This document shows positions 11,349 through 20,212 of a stretch of DNA of 64,000 nucleotides, piece by piece. Each line of letters starts with the position of its first letter. Positions within the stretch are counted from its first letter, which is position 1. The notes beneath the pieces were generated by a model. That model was not told the origin of the DNA. It ran no database searches and saw only the letters and a program-made list of their open reading frames with translations. This DNA is from Methylobacterium sp. J-068 (GTDB lineage Bacteria > Pseudomonadota > Alphaproteobacteria > Rhizobiales > Beijerinckiaceae): NCBI RefSeq assembly GCF_022829445.1, contig NZ_JAKSXY010000066.1, forward strand, positions 37,089 to 101,088, written 5' to 3'. Position numbers and translations under genes: made by a program.

Positions 11349-12824
11349 ATGAGCGAAGACAAGAGGCCGGGCTGGCTGCTGCGCAAGATGTTCGGCACCA
11401 AGGAGGAGGCGCGGCCCGCGCCGGTGCCGGTGCAGCCGCCCGATCCGAAGCCGGCCGCGACGCCCGCCCCGCGGCCGGCGCCCGAGCCGGCCATCGCGCC
11501 CGTGGCGCCGCCGCCCGACTCCCCCGCCTCGTTCTCCGAGGGACAGCCGGATTTTACGACCGCCGCCACGGACGTCTCGTCCGTGCCCCCGCCCGCGGGC
11601 GAGCCGGGCGACGAGAACGCGCGCAAGAACGCGGTCCCCGACGAACTCGAGGGGGCCGACCTGCAGCCCGTGGCGGGCGCCGAGGAGCGCCCGCCCGCCG
11701 GCACGGCCGGCGACGACCCGGCGCGCGGCGCCGAGGCCGCCGACACCACGAGCCAGGCATTCTCGCCCGAACCCGTCCTCCCGACGACATCGGAGCCTGA
11801 GCCGCATCTCGAGCCGGAACCCGAGCCCGAGCCGGCCCCGGAGCCCGAGGTCTCGACCCAGATCTTCATGCCCGAGCCGGATTCGTCCGCCGAGGAGCCG
11901 AAGCGCGGCTGGTGGAGCCGCCTGACGGGAGGCATGAAGCGGACCTCCTCGGCGTTGACCGAGCGCGTCACCGGCCTGTTCACCAAGCGCAAGCTCGACG
12001 CCGACACGCTGGAGGAACTGGAGGACGCGCTGATCCAGGCCGATTTCGGCATCGAGACCGCCATGCGGGTCTCGGAGGCCGTGGGCAAGGGCCGCTACGA
12101 CAAGGGCATCTCGCCGGACGCCGTGCGGGAGATCCTGGCGGCGGAGGTCGAGCGCGCCCTCACCCCCGTGGCGATCCCCTTCCGCATCGACACCACGAAG
12201 AAGCCGTTCGTGATCCTGATGATCGGCGTCAACGGTGCCGGCAAGACCACCACCATCGGCAAGCTCGCGATGAAGTTGAAAGCCGACGGGCATTCGCTGA
12301 TGCTGGCGGCCGGCGACACTTTCCGGGCGGCGGCGATCGAGCAGCTCAAGGTCTGGGGCCAGCGCACGCAGACCCCCGTCATCGCCCGCGCGCAGGGGTC
12401 GGACGCGGCCGGCCTCGCCTTCGACGCCTACGAGGCGGCCAAGGCCCAGGGCACCGACGTCCTCCTGATCGACACCGCCGGCCGGCTCCAGAACAAGGCC
12501 GGCTTGATGGCGGAGCTGGAGAAGATCCTGCGGGTGATCCGCAAGATCGACGCGCAGGCTCCCCACGCGGTGCTCCTCGTCCTCGACGCGACGGTGGGCC
12601 AGAACGCGCTGAGCCAGGTCGAGCTGTTCTCGAAGGCCGCCAACGTCACCGGCCTCGTCATGACCAAGCTCGACGGCACCGCACGCGGCGGCATCCTGGT
12701 GGCGCTCGCGGCCAAGTTCGGCCTGCCCGTGCACTTCATCGGCGTCGGCGAGGGCGTCGAGGACCTGGAGCCCTTCGCGGCGCGCGACTTCGCCCGCGCG
12801 ATCGCCGGCCTGGACGCGGGCTGA
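11349..12824 (+). CDS. ftsY: Signal recognition particle receptor FtsY
   Basis: A 491-residue SRP receptor GTPase that docks ribosome-SRP complexes at the inner membrane. The N-terminal about 180 residues are a Pro/Glu/Ala-rich acidic extension typical of proteobacterial FtsY. The NG domain follows, with G1 GVNGAGKTTTIGKLA at about residue 293, then AAGDTFRAAAIEQL, DTAGRLQNK and the specificity motif TKLDGTARGG. The start is the ATG at 11349 within the sequence AAGCGGGAATGAGCG. The gene is followed after 60 bases by the septation protein gene on the same strand. Confidence 0.97.
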   Translation: MSEDKRPGWLLRKMFGTKEEARPAPVPVQPPDPKPAATPAPRPAPEPAIAPVAPPPDSPASFSEGQPDFTTAATDVSSVPPPAGEPGDENARKNAVPDELEGADLQPVAGAEERPPAGTAGDDPARGAEAADTTSQAFSPEPVLPTTSEPEPHLEPEPEPEPAPEPEVSTQIFMPEPDSSAEEPKRGWWSRLTGGMKRTSSALTERVTGLFTKRKLDADTLEELEDALIQADFGIETAMRVSEAVGKGRYDKGISPDAVREILAAEVERALTPVAIPFRIDTTKKPFVILMIGVNGAGKTTTIGKLAMKLKADGHSLMLAAGDTFRAAAIEQLKVWGQRTQTPVIARAQGSDAAGLAFDAYEAAKAQGTDVLLIDTAGRLQNKAGLMAELEKILRVIRKIDAQAPHAVLLVLDATVGQNALSQVELFSKAANVTGLVMTKLDGTARGGILVALAAKFGLPVHFIGVGEGVEDLEPFAARDFARAIAGLDAG

Positions 12825-12884
12825 CGATCGCCCACGAAACCACTGGAACGCCTTGTCGCGGCACGCCGGTGCCGAGGCTCCCCT

Positions 12885-13514
12885 ATGATGGACACCATGC
12901 AGATCGAAGCCATCCCTCCGCGCCGCCACCTTCCGCCACTGCTCAAGCTCGCCCTGGAGCTCGGGCCGTTGATGATCTTCTTCTTCGGCAACGCCTACGC
13001 CGAGCGCCTCGGGGTGCATCCCGACCAGAAGCTGTTCGTGGCCACCGGCGTGTTCATCGCCGCCACGGTGGTGGCGCTGGGCATCCACTACGCGCTGATG
13101 CGGCGGCTCCCCATCATGCCGCTGGTCTCGGGCGTCGTCGTGGTGGTGTTCGGCGGGCTGACGCTGGCGCTCCAGGACAAGACCTTCATCATGATGAAGC
13201 CCACCATCGTGAACACCCTGTTCGGCCTCGTGCTGCTCGGCGGGCTCGCCTTCGGCAAGTCGCTGCTCTCGGTGGTGCTCGACTCGATGTTCGCCCTCAC
13301 CGAGGACGGCTGGCGCAAGCTGACCTTCCGCTGGGGCGTGTTCTTCCTCGTTCTCGCCGCCATCAACGAGGTGGTGTGGCGCACCCAGACGGAGGATTTC
13401 TGGGTCAGCTTCAAGGTCTTCGGCATCATGCCGCTGACCATCGCCTTCGCGCTGGCCCAGACCCCGCTGCTGATGCGCCACGAGCGCAAGGAGCCCGGCC
13501 CGGACCCGGTCTGA
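12885..13514 (+). CDS. yciB: Inner-membrane intracellular septation protein, YciB family
   Basis: A 209-residue polytopic membrane protein of the IspZ/YciB family. It shows about five hydrophobic segments and the family features [13 protein letters not shown] at the N-terminus and [14 protein letters not shown] and [20 protein letters not shown] in the second half. The family affects envelope and division processes, but its molecular role is not settled. In Rhizobiales it often lies beside ftsY and cytochrome maturation genes, as here. Two possible ATG starts lie at 12885 and 12888; either gives essentially the same protein. Confidence 0.9.
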   Translation: MMDTMQIEAIPPRRHLPPLLKLALELGPLMIFFFGNAYAERLGVHPDQKLFVATGVFIAATVVALGIHYALMRRLPIMPLVSGVVVVVFGGLTLALQDKTFIMMKPTIVNTLFGLVLLGGLAFGKSLLSVVLDSMFALTEDGWRKLTFRWGVFFLVLAAINEVVWRTQTEDFWVSFKVFGIMPLTIAFALAQTPLLMRHERKEPGPDPV

Positions 13515-13609
13515 CGAACCGATCAGGCGCCCCCGGACACGGCCTCCGGCACAAAGGGAGCCCGCGACCGGGGCGCCGGCCGCTCCGGACGGCGTTCGAG
13601 GCCGCCGCC

Positions 13610-14209
13610 TCAGCGCGCGGCGGGCGTGCCGGCCGCGCGGATCTTGTCGAGCACGGATGCGAAGTTCTCCGGCGTGACGATGCCCACGAGCTTGTCGCGG
13701 ATCGTGCCGTCCGGCCCGATGATGAAGGTCTCGGGTACGCCGTAGACGCCGAAATCGATGCCGGCGCGGCCCTCGCTGTCCATCCCGACCGCCGCGAACG
13801 GCACGCCGTTGCGCGTCAGGAAGCGGCGTCCGTTCTCCGCCGTGTCCTTGTAGTCGACGCCGACCAGCCGCACGCCCGGCTCGCGCGCGAGGCGCATGAG
13901 TTGCGGATGCTCGATCTGGCAGGGCGCGCACCAGGAGGCCCAGAAATTCACCACCGTGACGCTGCCGAGGAGGTCGGCGCGCGCCAGGCCCGGAACCGCC
14001 GCGCCGTTGGCGGAGAGGCCCGGCATCGCCGGGAGGTCGAAGGCGGGGGCGGGCTTGCCGATCAGGGCCGAGGGGATGGCCGCCGGGTCGGCGCCCGAGC
14101 GCAGGCGCAGGAAGAAGATCGCGGCGAGCACCGCGAAGGTGACCAGCGGCAGGATCACCAGGAGCGAGCGCCGGGCCGGCGCCGGAGCCTCCGTCGCGGG
14201 TTCGCTCAC
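13610..14209 (-). CDS. ccmG: Thiol:disulfide interchange protein for cytochrome c maturation (CcmG/DsbE)
   Basis: A 199-residue periplasmic thioredoxin-like protein anchored by one N-terminal helix (LLVILPLVTFAVLAAIFFL). The active site is WASWCAPCQIEHP with cysteines at about 94 and 97. It keeps apocytochrome c CXXCH cysteines reduced for haem attachment. It begins with GTG, overlapping the ccmD stop by the sequence GTGA, so translational coupling is likely. This is the last gene of a ccmC-ccmD-ccmG run; the c-type cytochrome of methanol oxidation (MxaG) depends on this pathway. Confidence 0.94.
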   Translation of the reverse strand: MSEPATEAPAPARRSLLVILPLVTFAVLAAIFFLRLRSGADPAAIPSALIGKPAPAFDLPAMPGLSANGAAVPGLARADLLGSVTVVNFWASWCAPCQIEHPQLMRLAREPGVRLVGVDYKDTAENGRRFLTRNGVPFAAVGMDSEGRAGIDFGVYGVPETFIIGPDGTIRDKLVGIVTPENFASVLDKIRAAGTPAAR

Positions 14210-14358
14210 GCGCGCTCTCCGCCCGCGTCCTGGAGACCGGCGAGCGCCCGCTTCTGCGCCCGGTGATCCCGCACGGCGTGGAGGATCAGGCCGCCGATGA
14301 CGAGGGCGGTGAAGGCGTAGGCGCCGAGGATGTACCCGGCATGCGTTCCGAGAATCAT
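14206..14358 (-). CDS. ccmD: Haem exporter protein D (CcmD), short
   Basis: A 50-residue protein read directly between ccmC and ccmG. It starts with ATG at 14358 and reads MILGTHAGYILGAYAFT, then one hydrophobic helix (ALVIGGLILHAV), then a basic tail with HRAQKRAL. This is the standard CcmD layout: an N-terminal periplasmic stub with a conserved HAGYI motif, a single membrane span and a charged cytoplasmic end. CcmD helps release holo-CcmE from the CcmABC complex. The stop codon overlaps the GTG start of ccmG. The gene is easily missed because of its length. Confidence 0.9.
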   Translation of the reverse strand: MILGTHAGYILGAYAFTALVIGGLILHAVRDHRAQKRALAGLQDAGGERA

Positions 14359-14438
14359 GGGCTTCCGAGACTTATGGACTTCCGAGGATCATGGGTTTCT
14401 GGGCAGCGTCAGGGGCCGGACCGGGCAGGCGGGACCCT

Positions 14439-15233
14439 TCACAGGCCCTGGACGGCTCCACCCATGGGCGAGGGCGCCACGGACACGCGCGCCGGCGTGA
14501 TGCCCGCGTCGAGGCGCTCGGCCTCACGGATGGTCAGGGTGCGCACCCGGCGGCGCAGGATCTCGGTGCGCATGGCGTAGAGGTGCAGCGTCACCCCCAG
14601 CAGGGTGAAGGCCAGGATCATCTCCAGCAGTGGGTAGAGCATGCTCGGGTCGATCGCCGAACCGCCCATGCGCATGATCGAGGCGGGCTGGTGCAGCGTC
14701 GACCACCAGTTCACCGAGAACTTGATGATCGGCAGGTTCACCGCCCCGACCAGGGTCAGGATCGCGATGGCGCGCGCCGCCCGGTTCGGGTCCTCGATCG
14801 TCCGCCACAGGGCGATGATGCCGCAATAGATCAGGAACAGCACCAGCATGGAGGTCAGGCGCGCGTCCCAGACCCAGTAGGTGCCCCACATGGGCTTGCC
14901 CCAGAGGGAGCCCGTCACGAGGCAGATCAACGTGAAGGCCGCCCCGATCGGCGCGGCGGCGCGCTGCGCCACGTCCGCCAGGGGATGGCGCCAGACCAGG
15001 GTGCCGAGGGCCGAGAGCGCCATGCCGCCGTAGAAGAACACCCCGAGCCAGGCCGCCGGCACGTGGATGTACATGATCCGCACGGTCTCGCCCTGCTGGT
15101 AGTCGGGCGGCACCATGAACCAGGTGAGATACAGGCCGACCGCGAGGAGCAGGCCCGACAATCCGGCGAGCCAGGGCATCGCGGGTTGCGTCCAGCGCAG
15201 GAAGTGACCGGGATGGGCGAAGCGAGTCCACAT
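14439..15233 (-). CDS. ccmC: Haem exporter protein C (CcmC)
   Basis: A 264-residue, six-span inner-membrane protein that delivers haem to CcmE. The start is the ATG at 15233, preceded by GAGGGCGG; a longer frame to 15299 has no hydrophobic or conserved content. The tryptophan-rich signature is present as WGTYWVWDARLTSML. The first segment (MPWLAGLSGLLLAVGLYLTW) and the haem-ligand histidines around YIHVPAAWLG are as expected. ccmA and ccmB, which usually precede ccmC, are not in this window; upstream is a sensor kinase. The C-terminal about 30 residues are less conserved. Confidence 0.95.
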   Translation of the reverse strand: MWTRFAHPGHFLRWTQPAMPWLAGLSGLLLAVGLYLTWFMVPPDYQQGETVRIMYIHVPAAWLGVFFYGGMALSALGTLVWRHPLADVAQRAAAPIGAAFTLICLVTGSLWGKPMWGTYWVWDARLTSMLVLFLIYCGIIALWRTIEDPNRAARAIAILTLVGAVNLPIIKFSVNWWSTLHQPASIMRMGGSAIDPSMLYPLLEMILAFTLLGVTLHLYAMRTEILRRRVRTLTIREAERLDAGITPARVSVAPSPMGGAVQGL

Positions 15234-15366
15234 GGTTCCGCCCTCTACCCCAGGGTGCGGTGCAGCGGCAATGCGCAGATGGTGCGCAGGGCGCCGCACG
15301 CCGCCGGTTCTTCGGGGGTGCGCCCAGCGGGCAGGGGGTGGGCGGGGCGGCCCTTCGTCCCCGGCA

Positions 15367-17709
15367 TCAGGTGTTAGCCTGGAAGCCGGCCAGGGGTGCC
15401 ACCACGCGGCAGACGAGGCCGGTGGGCGCGTAGTCGACGCTGATGGTGCCGCCGACGGCGCCCACGAGCCCGCGCTCGATCAGCCGCGAGCCGAAGCCCT
15501 TATGCGTGGGCGGCGTGACCGTGGGACCATCCGTCTCGGACCAGGCCAGCCGCACCACCGGGCCGGACGATTCCAGATCCAGGCTCCAGGCCACGGCGAC
15601 GCGGCCGTCGGGCACGGAGAGGGCGCCGTACTTGACCGCGTTGGTGGCCAGTTCGTGCAGCATCAGCGCCAGCGACAGGGCCGCCTTCGCCCCCAGGGTG
15701 ATCGGCGGCCCCGCGAGGTGGAAGCGCCCCGGCTGGCGGTCGTCGTGGATCGAGAGGGCGCCGTGCATGACCGCCTCCATCTCGGCGCTCTCGTGAGCGC
15801 CGGAGAGCAGGATGTCGTGGGCCTTGCCCAGCGCGATCAGGCGCGCGGCCAGGGCCTCCTTGGCCGCCTCCACGTCGGTGACGTTGCGCAGGGTCTGCGA
15901 GGCGATGGCCTGGACCATGGCCAGCGTGTTCTTGAGCCGGTGGCTGAGTTCGCGGTTGAGGATGCGCTGCTGCTCGTCCGCCTCGACGCGGGTCAGGCCG
16001 CCCCAGGCCCGCTCGGCCACCTCGCGCGCGAAGGCGATCTCGCCCGTGCTCCAGTCGCGGGGCACCCGGTCCAGGACGTAGAGGATGCCCGCGAGCCGGC
16101 CGCGCCGCAGGACCGGGACCTTGATCACCGCGCGCATTCCGAGGCGGTCATACCCCGCGGGATCGTCGACGCGGTCCGGCGTGGCCCGGATGTCGGCCAC
16201 GCTGATGATGTCGCCGCGCCCCAGCCGGTCGACGCTCGCCGCCAGGGTCGAGCGCGGGGCGGTGGGCAGGCCCGGCATCCCGGTGCCGGCATCGGCCCCG
16301 TCCGCCATCCAGTCCGGCGTGATCGAGGTGATCTGCCCGCCGGCATCGACCTGCGCGTAGCCGGCGCGGGCGACGCCGAGGGCACGCCCCAGGCTCTCGG
16401 CCGTGGCGGCCACGACGTCCGCGTGCGTATGCAGGTCGCGCAGGCGATCGCTCAGGGCGATCAGCGCCTCGCGACGGGCGTCGGCACGCTTCTCCTCGGT
16501 GATGTCCTCGATCATCGCCGTGGCATGGACGCCGTTGCCCAGCCTCTGCGAGACGAGGTTCACCCGGGCCCAGATGACGCGCCCGTCGAGGCGCCGGTAG
16601 CGCTTCTCCAGGCGGACCTGCATGGTCTGGCCGGACGCCAGGCGCTCGTGCAGCGCGGCGCGCTCCGTGTCGTCCTCGGGAGGCGTCCAGCGGGCCAGGG
16701 AATGCCCGAGGATCTCCGATTCGGGCGCGCCCCAGATCTCGCAGAGCTTGGCGTTGACCGCGAAGGCGCGGACGCTGCGGGGGTCGAACTGCACGATGCC
16801 GATATTGGCGTTCTGGAAGACCGCGCGGAACTGGGCGCCGGCGCGGTTGCGCTCGGTGATGTCGAGCATCGCGCCGATCATCCGTGTCGGCGCGCCGGAG
16901 GCGTCGCGGACCATGTAGCCCCGGTCGAGCACGTCGGCATAGGTGCCGTCGGCGCGCAGGAAGCGGTACTCGTGGCTCCAATCGTCGCCGCTGCCCCCGA
17001 TCGCCGCGCGGATATCGGCCTCGACGGCGGCCCGGTCCTGAGGGTGGATCTGGGCCAGCCACCAGCCGCCGGTGGGCTCGATCCGATCGAGCGGCCAGCC
17101 ATAGGCGGCGGTGAGGGCCGCGTTCCACAGTACGGTGTCGTTGACGAGGTCCCAGTCCCAGATCGCGTCGTTGGTGGCCCGCGCCACGAGACGGTAGCGC
17201 TCCTCGGTCGCCCGGAGGGCGATCTCGGCGGTCTTGGCCTGGGTGATGTCGCGCACCGTGCCGACGAGGCGGATGGCGCGGCCCGCCTCGGTCACCCGCT
17301 GACCCCGCGCCGCCAGCCAGCGGGACGTCCCGCCGGCATCGATCCGGTACTCGCAGTCGAACGTCCCCGGTCCCGCCGGGTCGAGGGCCGCGCGCATGGC
17401 CGCGTCCACCCGGTCCCGGTCGTCCGGATGGAGCGCGGGCAGGAAGGTCCCCGCATAGGTGACGGGCGCCTCCGGGCGAAGGCCGAACAGGGCGTGGGCG
17501 CGGGCATCCCAGCGCAGGCGCTCCGCCTCCAGGTCGTAATCGAAGATCCCGATGCCGGTGGCCTCGACCGCGAGGCGCAGGAGGACGGCGTTCTCGCCGA
17601 GCGTCGGAGCATTCCGCGCCGCGTCGCCGTGCCCCGCCGGAGACGGCAGGTCCGGGCCGGACGCGTCCTGCGGCAGACCGTGCTGCCTGTCTGCCGAGGG
17701 CGTCATCAT
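15367..17709 (-). CDS. Multi-PAS HWE-family sensor histidine kinase
   Basis: A 780-residue, apparently soluble sensor kinase. Three PAS domains follow each other from about residues 45-150, 170-280 and 295-410 (each ending in a VRDITQAK, MLDITERN or IEDITEEK motif). They are followed by a GAF-like domain at about 430-585. The kinase core is of the HWE type: the phospho-acceptor helix ELSHRLKNTLAMVQAIASQ near residue 586, the N box HELATNAVKYGALS near 688 and the WxE motif in RLAWSETDG. HWE kinases are abundant in Rhizobiales and often sense light, redox or general stress. No cognate response regulator is adjacent, and no conserved flavin-binding cysteine (LOV) was seen. Confidence 0.9.
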   Translation of the reverse strand: MMTPSADRQHGLPQDASGPDLPSPAGHGDAARNAPTLGENAVLLRLAVEATGIGIFDYDLEAERLRWDARAHALFGLRPEAPVTYAGTFLPALHPDDRDRVDAAMRAALDPAGPGTFDCEYRIDAGGTSRWLAARGQRVTEAGRAIRLVGTVRDITQAKTAEIALRATEERYRLVARATNDAIWDWDLVNDTVLWNAALTAAYGWPLDRIEPTGGWWLAQIHPQDRAAVEADIRAAIGGSGDDWSHEYRFLRADGTYADVLDRGYMVRDASGAPTRMIGAMLDITERNRAGAQFRAVFQNANIGIVQFDPRSVRAFAVNAKLCEIWGAPESEILGHSLARWTPPEDDTERAALHERLASGQTMQVRLEKRYRRLDGRVIWARVNLVSQRLGNGVHATAMIEDITEEKRADARREALIALSDRLRDLHTHADVVAATAESLGRALGVARAGYAQVDAGGQITSITPDWMADGADAGTGMPGLPTAPRSTLAASVDRLGRGDIISVADIRATPDRVDDPAGYDRLGMRAVIKVPVLRRGRLAGILYVLDRVPRDWSTGEIAFAREVAERAWGGLTRVEADEQQRILNRELSHRLKNTLAMVQAIASQTLRNVTDVEAAKEALAARLIALGKAHDILLSGAHESAEMEAVMHGALSIHDDRQPGRFHLAGPPITLGAKAALSLALMLHELATNAVKYGALSVPDGRVAVAWSLDLESSGPVVRLAWSETDGPTVTPPTHKGFGSRLIERGLVGAVGGTISVDYAPTGLVCRVVAPLAGFQANT

Positions 17710-17774
17710 CGAGGGAGAGCGTCAAATCCTGTCTGGTGAGGCGCGTCGCCGGATGGCGCGCGCGAGGGTGCGGG

Positions 17775-18605
17775 TCAGGCCGGCTCGCGATCCGTCAGGG
17801 CCAGGAGCGATTCCGGACCGGGCCGATGGCCGGGGGGATCGACCGCGAGGAGTACGCCGTCCGTGCCGTAGATCGCGCCGAGCACCGTTTCGTAATGGTG
17901 CCGGACCACGCCGTGGCACTCGCAGGCGGCGGCCTCGGCCGCGACCCGGCTGCGCATGACGATGCGGCCGCGCCCGACCTCGATCAGCCCCTGCCGCTGC
18001 AAGGTCCGCAGGATGCGGGTGAGATAGGTGCGCTGGACGCCGAGCATCGCGGCGAGCAATTCCTGCGTCACCGGCAGGACTTCGGTCCCGATCCGGTCCT
18101 GGAGGGTCAGGAGCCAGCGCAGGCAGCGCGCCTCGATGGGGTGCAGCGCGTTGCAGGCCACGGATTGCAGCACCTGGGCCAGCAGGCAGTCGCCGTAGCG
18201 GGTGAAGAGGTTGCGCAGGGCCGGCGAGCGCCACTTGGCTTCCTGCAGACGCGCCGCGTCGAGGCGCAGGACGGGTCCGCCGAGCTGCACGACGGCATGC
18301 GTCGAGGCCGGGAGAAATCCGCTGCTGACGACGCCCCCGACCGCCCCCTCGCGGCCGATCGTGGCGGTCTCGGCGCTGCGCCCGTCGCGCATGACGATCA
18401 TCAGGCTGACGACGGTCTGATCGCACGGGAAGGCGATCGTCGTGACGGAGGTGCCGACCGCGAACAAGGTCTCGCCGCGCCGGCAGAGCGCGAACTCCAG
18501 ATGCGGATCGAGCAGCGCCCGGTCCTCGGGGCGAAGTCCGTCGAGGAGGAGATTGCCCGGAACGGGCATGCCGGGGCCCGAAGCCATGGAACGCGCTGTG
18601 TCCAC
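17775..18605 (-). CDS. Crp/Fnr-family transcriptional regulator
   Basis: A 276-residue regulator with an N-terminal cyclic-nucleotide-binding fold (about residues 20-140, with RRGETLFAVGTSVTTIAFP) and a C-terminal winged helix. The recognition region reads TQELLAAMLGVQRTYLTRIL, followed by LQRQGLIEVGRGRIVM. It lacks the four-cysteine cluster of Fnr and the arginine-serine cyclic AMP pocket of Crp, so its ligand is unclear. It belongs to the group common in Methylobacterium with the motif GREGAVGG. It lies just upstream of the sensor kinase on the same strand with a 65-base gap, so the two could be co-transcribed. Confidence 0.88.
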   Translation of the reverse strand: MDTARSMASGPGMPVPGNLLLDGLRPEDRALLDPHLEFALCRRGETLFAVGTSVTTIAFPCDQTVVSLMIVMRDGRSAETATIGREGAVGGVVSSGFLPASTHAVVQLGGPVLRLDAARLQEAKWRSPALRNLFTRYGDCLLAQVLQSVACNALHPIEARCLRWLLTLQDRIGTEVLPVTQELLAAMLGVQRTYLTRILRTLQRQGLIEVGRGRIVMRSRVAAEAAACECHGVVRHHYETVLGAIYGTDGVLLAVDPPGHRPGPESLLALTDREPA

Positions 18606-18776
18606 CGTCTGTCTCTCGGGCCTCTAGCGCATCGCCGTGCGGGCGTCTGTCTAGAAGTAGACGTAACCGAGACAATTTTGGCGAATTGATGGGAACCTTT
18701 CCGACGGAAGGGATTCCGGACGCGCCGGACCCGGCGGCCAGGGGTTTGATGAGGGGACTTGGTAATAGGACTTGGC

Positions 18777-19034
18777 TCAGGCCTGACCGGCCTCGTCACC
18801 CTCGCCGATGCAGTCGAGGGCGCGCTCCACCGCGGTGACGGCGTCGAGCAGGTTCTGGACCGTGCGCTCGACCTCGCGGGCCGGGCGCCCCATGGCGGCG
18901 GCTCGGGCGCTCACGACCTCCAGCTGCTCCAGGAGGGCGAAGAGATCGTCGGCCACCGCCACCACGTCGGTGACGACGACAGGCGGTGCGGAGGGGCGTC
19001 GGAGGAAGGGAAGCACGTTGCTCATTGGCATCAT
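18777..19034 (-). CDS. Small protein of unknown function, helical
   Basis: A predicted 85-residue protein (start at 19034, or at the ATG at 19025 giving MSNVLPFLRRP). It has a basic N-terminus followed by a long amphipathic helical stretch (VVAVADDLFALLEQLEVVSARAAAM and a second helix NLLDAVTAVERALDCI). I do not recognise the family. The composition fits a small coiled-coil or four-helix protein. The start is uncertain because there is no strong ribosome site before either ATG. Confidence 0.5.
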   Translation of the reverse strand: MMPMSNVLPFLRRPSAPPVVVTDVVAVADDLFALLEQLEVVSARAAAMGRPAREVERTVQNLLDAVTAVERALDCIGEGDEAGQA

Positions 19035-19279
19035 GTGTCGCGTGTTCACGGGCAAAGCGCCAGCCTGCGCGGACCGGGATTCCACACGTTCGACCGGAAA
19101 CGGGCGCTTCCCTTCCGGGGTGGTGAGCGTTTTCGTGGCGCGGTGACATCACTCCGTCAGGAACCGGCGACGATTCGTTAGCCTTGCGCGATTCGTCATC
19201 CCGGTCGCGGTCCCGGCGCTTGACGCGCAGGCGCCCGTGGCAGCACCACGGGCCCCACGTGCCACCAGGATCTCCGACG

Positions 19280-19495
19280 ATGCGCCTCGCCACCCTCGCC
19301 CTCGCGACCCTGCTCCTGAGCGGACTCGGCGCCTGCAACAGCGACAGCCCCAGCGGTCGCGGCGGCGTCTCCGATGCCTTCGACACCAGCAATTATCGCC
19401 GGTCCAACGACACCAACGGCACCCAGACCCGCCGCGACGTGAACCGCCAGTACACCCAGCCCTCGATGCCCTCGATCATCAATCGCGGGAACTGA
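19280..19495 (+). CDS. Small lipoprotein
   Basis: A 71-residue protein. The ATG at 19280 is chosen because it opens a lipoprotein signal peptide MRLATLALATLLLSGLGAC with a clear lipobox (SGLGAC). The mature part is polar and rich in Asn, Thr, Ser and Arg (NYRRSNDTNGTQTRRD), then PSMPSIINRGN. I do not recognise a family. A GGATCTCCGACG sequence upstream may serve as ribosome site (GGAT). Confidence 0.65.
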   Translation: MRLATLALATLLLSGLGACNSDSPSGRGGVSDAFDTSNYRRSNDTNGTQTRRDVNRQYTQPSMPSIINRGN

Positions 19496-19685
19496 GTCCC
19501 GGTCCGACCCGCTCGCGGGTCGGTTCGCTCGGGGCAATTCTTCGGCTCAAGTCCGTTGGCGACGATATCGTCGAACCAGATGGATCCGGCCATCGGGGTG
19601 CCCGCCGGCGGCTTTTTGCCGAGCGAGCGCCGCGCGGCTTCATCGAGGGTGATCCGCAGACCGCTCTGACGGCCATCGACACGCA

Positions 19686-19932
19686 CGCCAGATCCAAGAC
19701 GCCTCCGAGCTCAGCACCGAGAGGCTGACGCCTGAGGAACAGCGGCATGGGTTCATCGAAGCCGCGCGGGAGGGTGGCTGGCGCCGGCGCGGATGAAACC
19801 GACATCGATACCGCGTTGAAACGGATCGCGAAGCCGAAGCGTGCGCCCGAAATCCGGCGTGCTGATCCGATCAGCAGGGTTGGTAGACGGGGCCGCCGTA
19901 GCATGAGCGCGGCCGGTCAGGATCAAGGTTGA
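19686..19932 (+). pseudogene. Frameshifted small alphaproteobacterial protein of unknown function
   Basis: Two adjacent frames together read like one of the short conserved proteins common in Rhizobiales. The first frame has ELSTERLTPEEQRHGFIEAARE and stops at the TGA at 19793. The second frame, shifted by one base, continues GADETDIDTALKRIAKPK. In family members I recall these join as FIEAAREL-GADEDEAAFDALKRIAKAK. The break lies in the GC-rich run around 19775-19790. No start codon remains upstream of the first frame. It is a decayed gene or a sequencing error; the family itself has no known function. Confidence 0.5.
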
Positions 19933-20032
19933 ACGCGCTCTTGCGGCCCGACCCCGAATCGGACGCGCTCCTCGATATGCAGCCCGACGCGGTGCAGGCA
20001 AGGAGCACGATCACGATCAGGTTCTTGCACAT
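19871..20032 (-). CDS. Very small putative lipoprotein (53 residues)
   Basis: A short gene read directly on the minus strand. The ATG at 20032 is preceded by a strong ribosome site (GGGAGAGGTG, 4 bases spacing). The protein opens MCKNLIVIVLLACTASGC, a lipoprotein-type signal with a candidate lipobox ending at Cys18. A Ser/Gly-rich linker follows and it ends SCYGGPVYQPC with a cysteine pair. I do not recognise a family. The combination of ribosome site, signal peptide and defined end supports a real gene despite its size. Its 3' end runs into the degenerate gene on the plus strand. Confidence 0.65.
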   Translation of the reverse strand: MCKNLIVIVLLACTASGCISRSASDSGSGRKSAFNLDPDRPRSCYGGPVYQPC

Positions 20033-20212
20033 CGTTCACCTCTCCCGGGAACAGAAGGTCGCACCGGAATAGGGCGCAAATTTGCTGCGAGCGCCTTTGC
20101 TCAGACGGCCGCGGCGACAACCCAATCCAGAGCGGATCGCGAAGGCTCGTCACAGCCGTATGCGCGAACGGGAGAATCACCGAATCTCTCGGCTCAGTTC
20201 TTGTCTCTCGGC

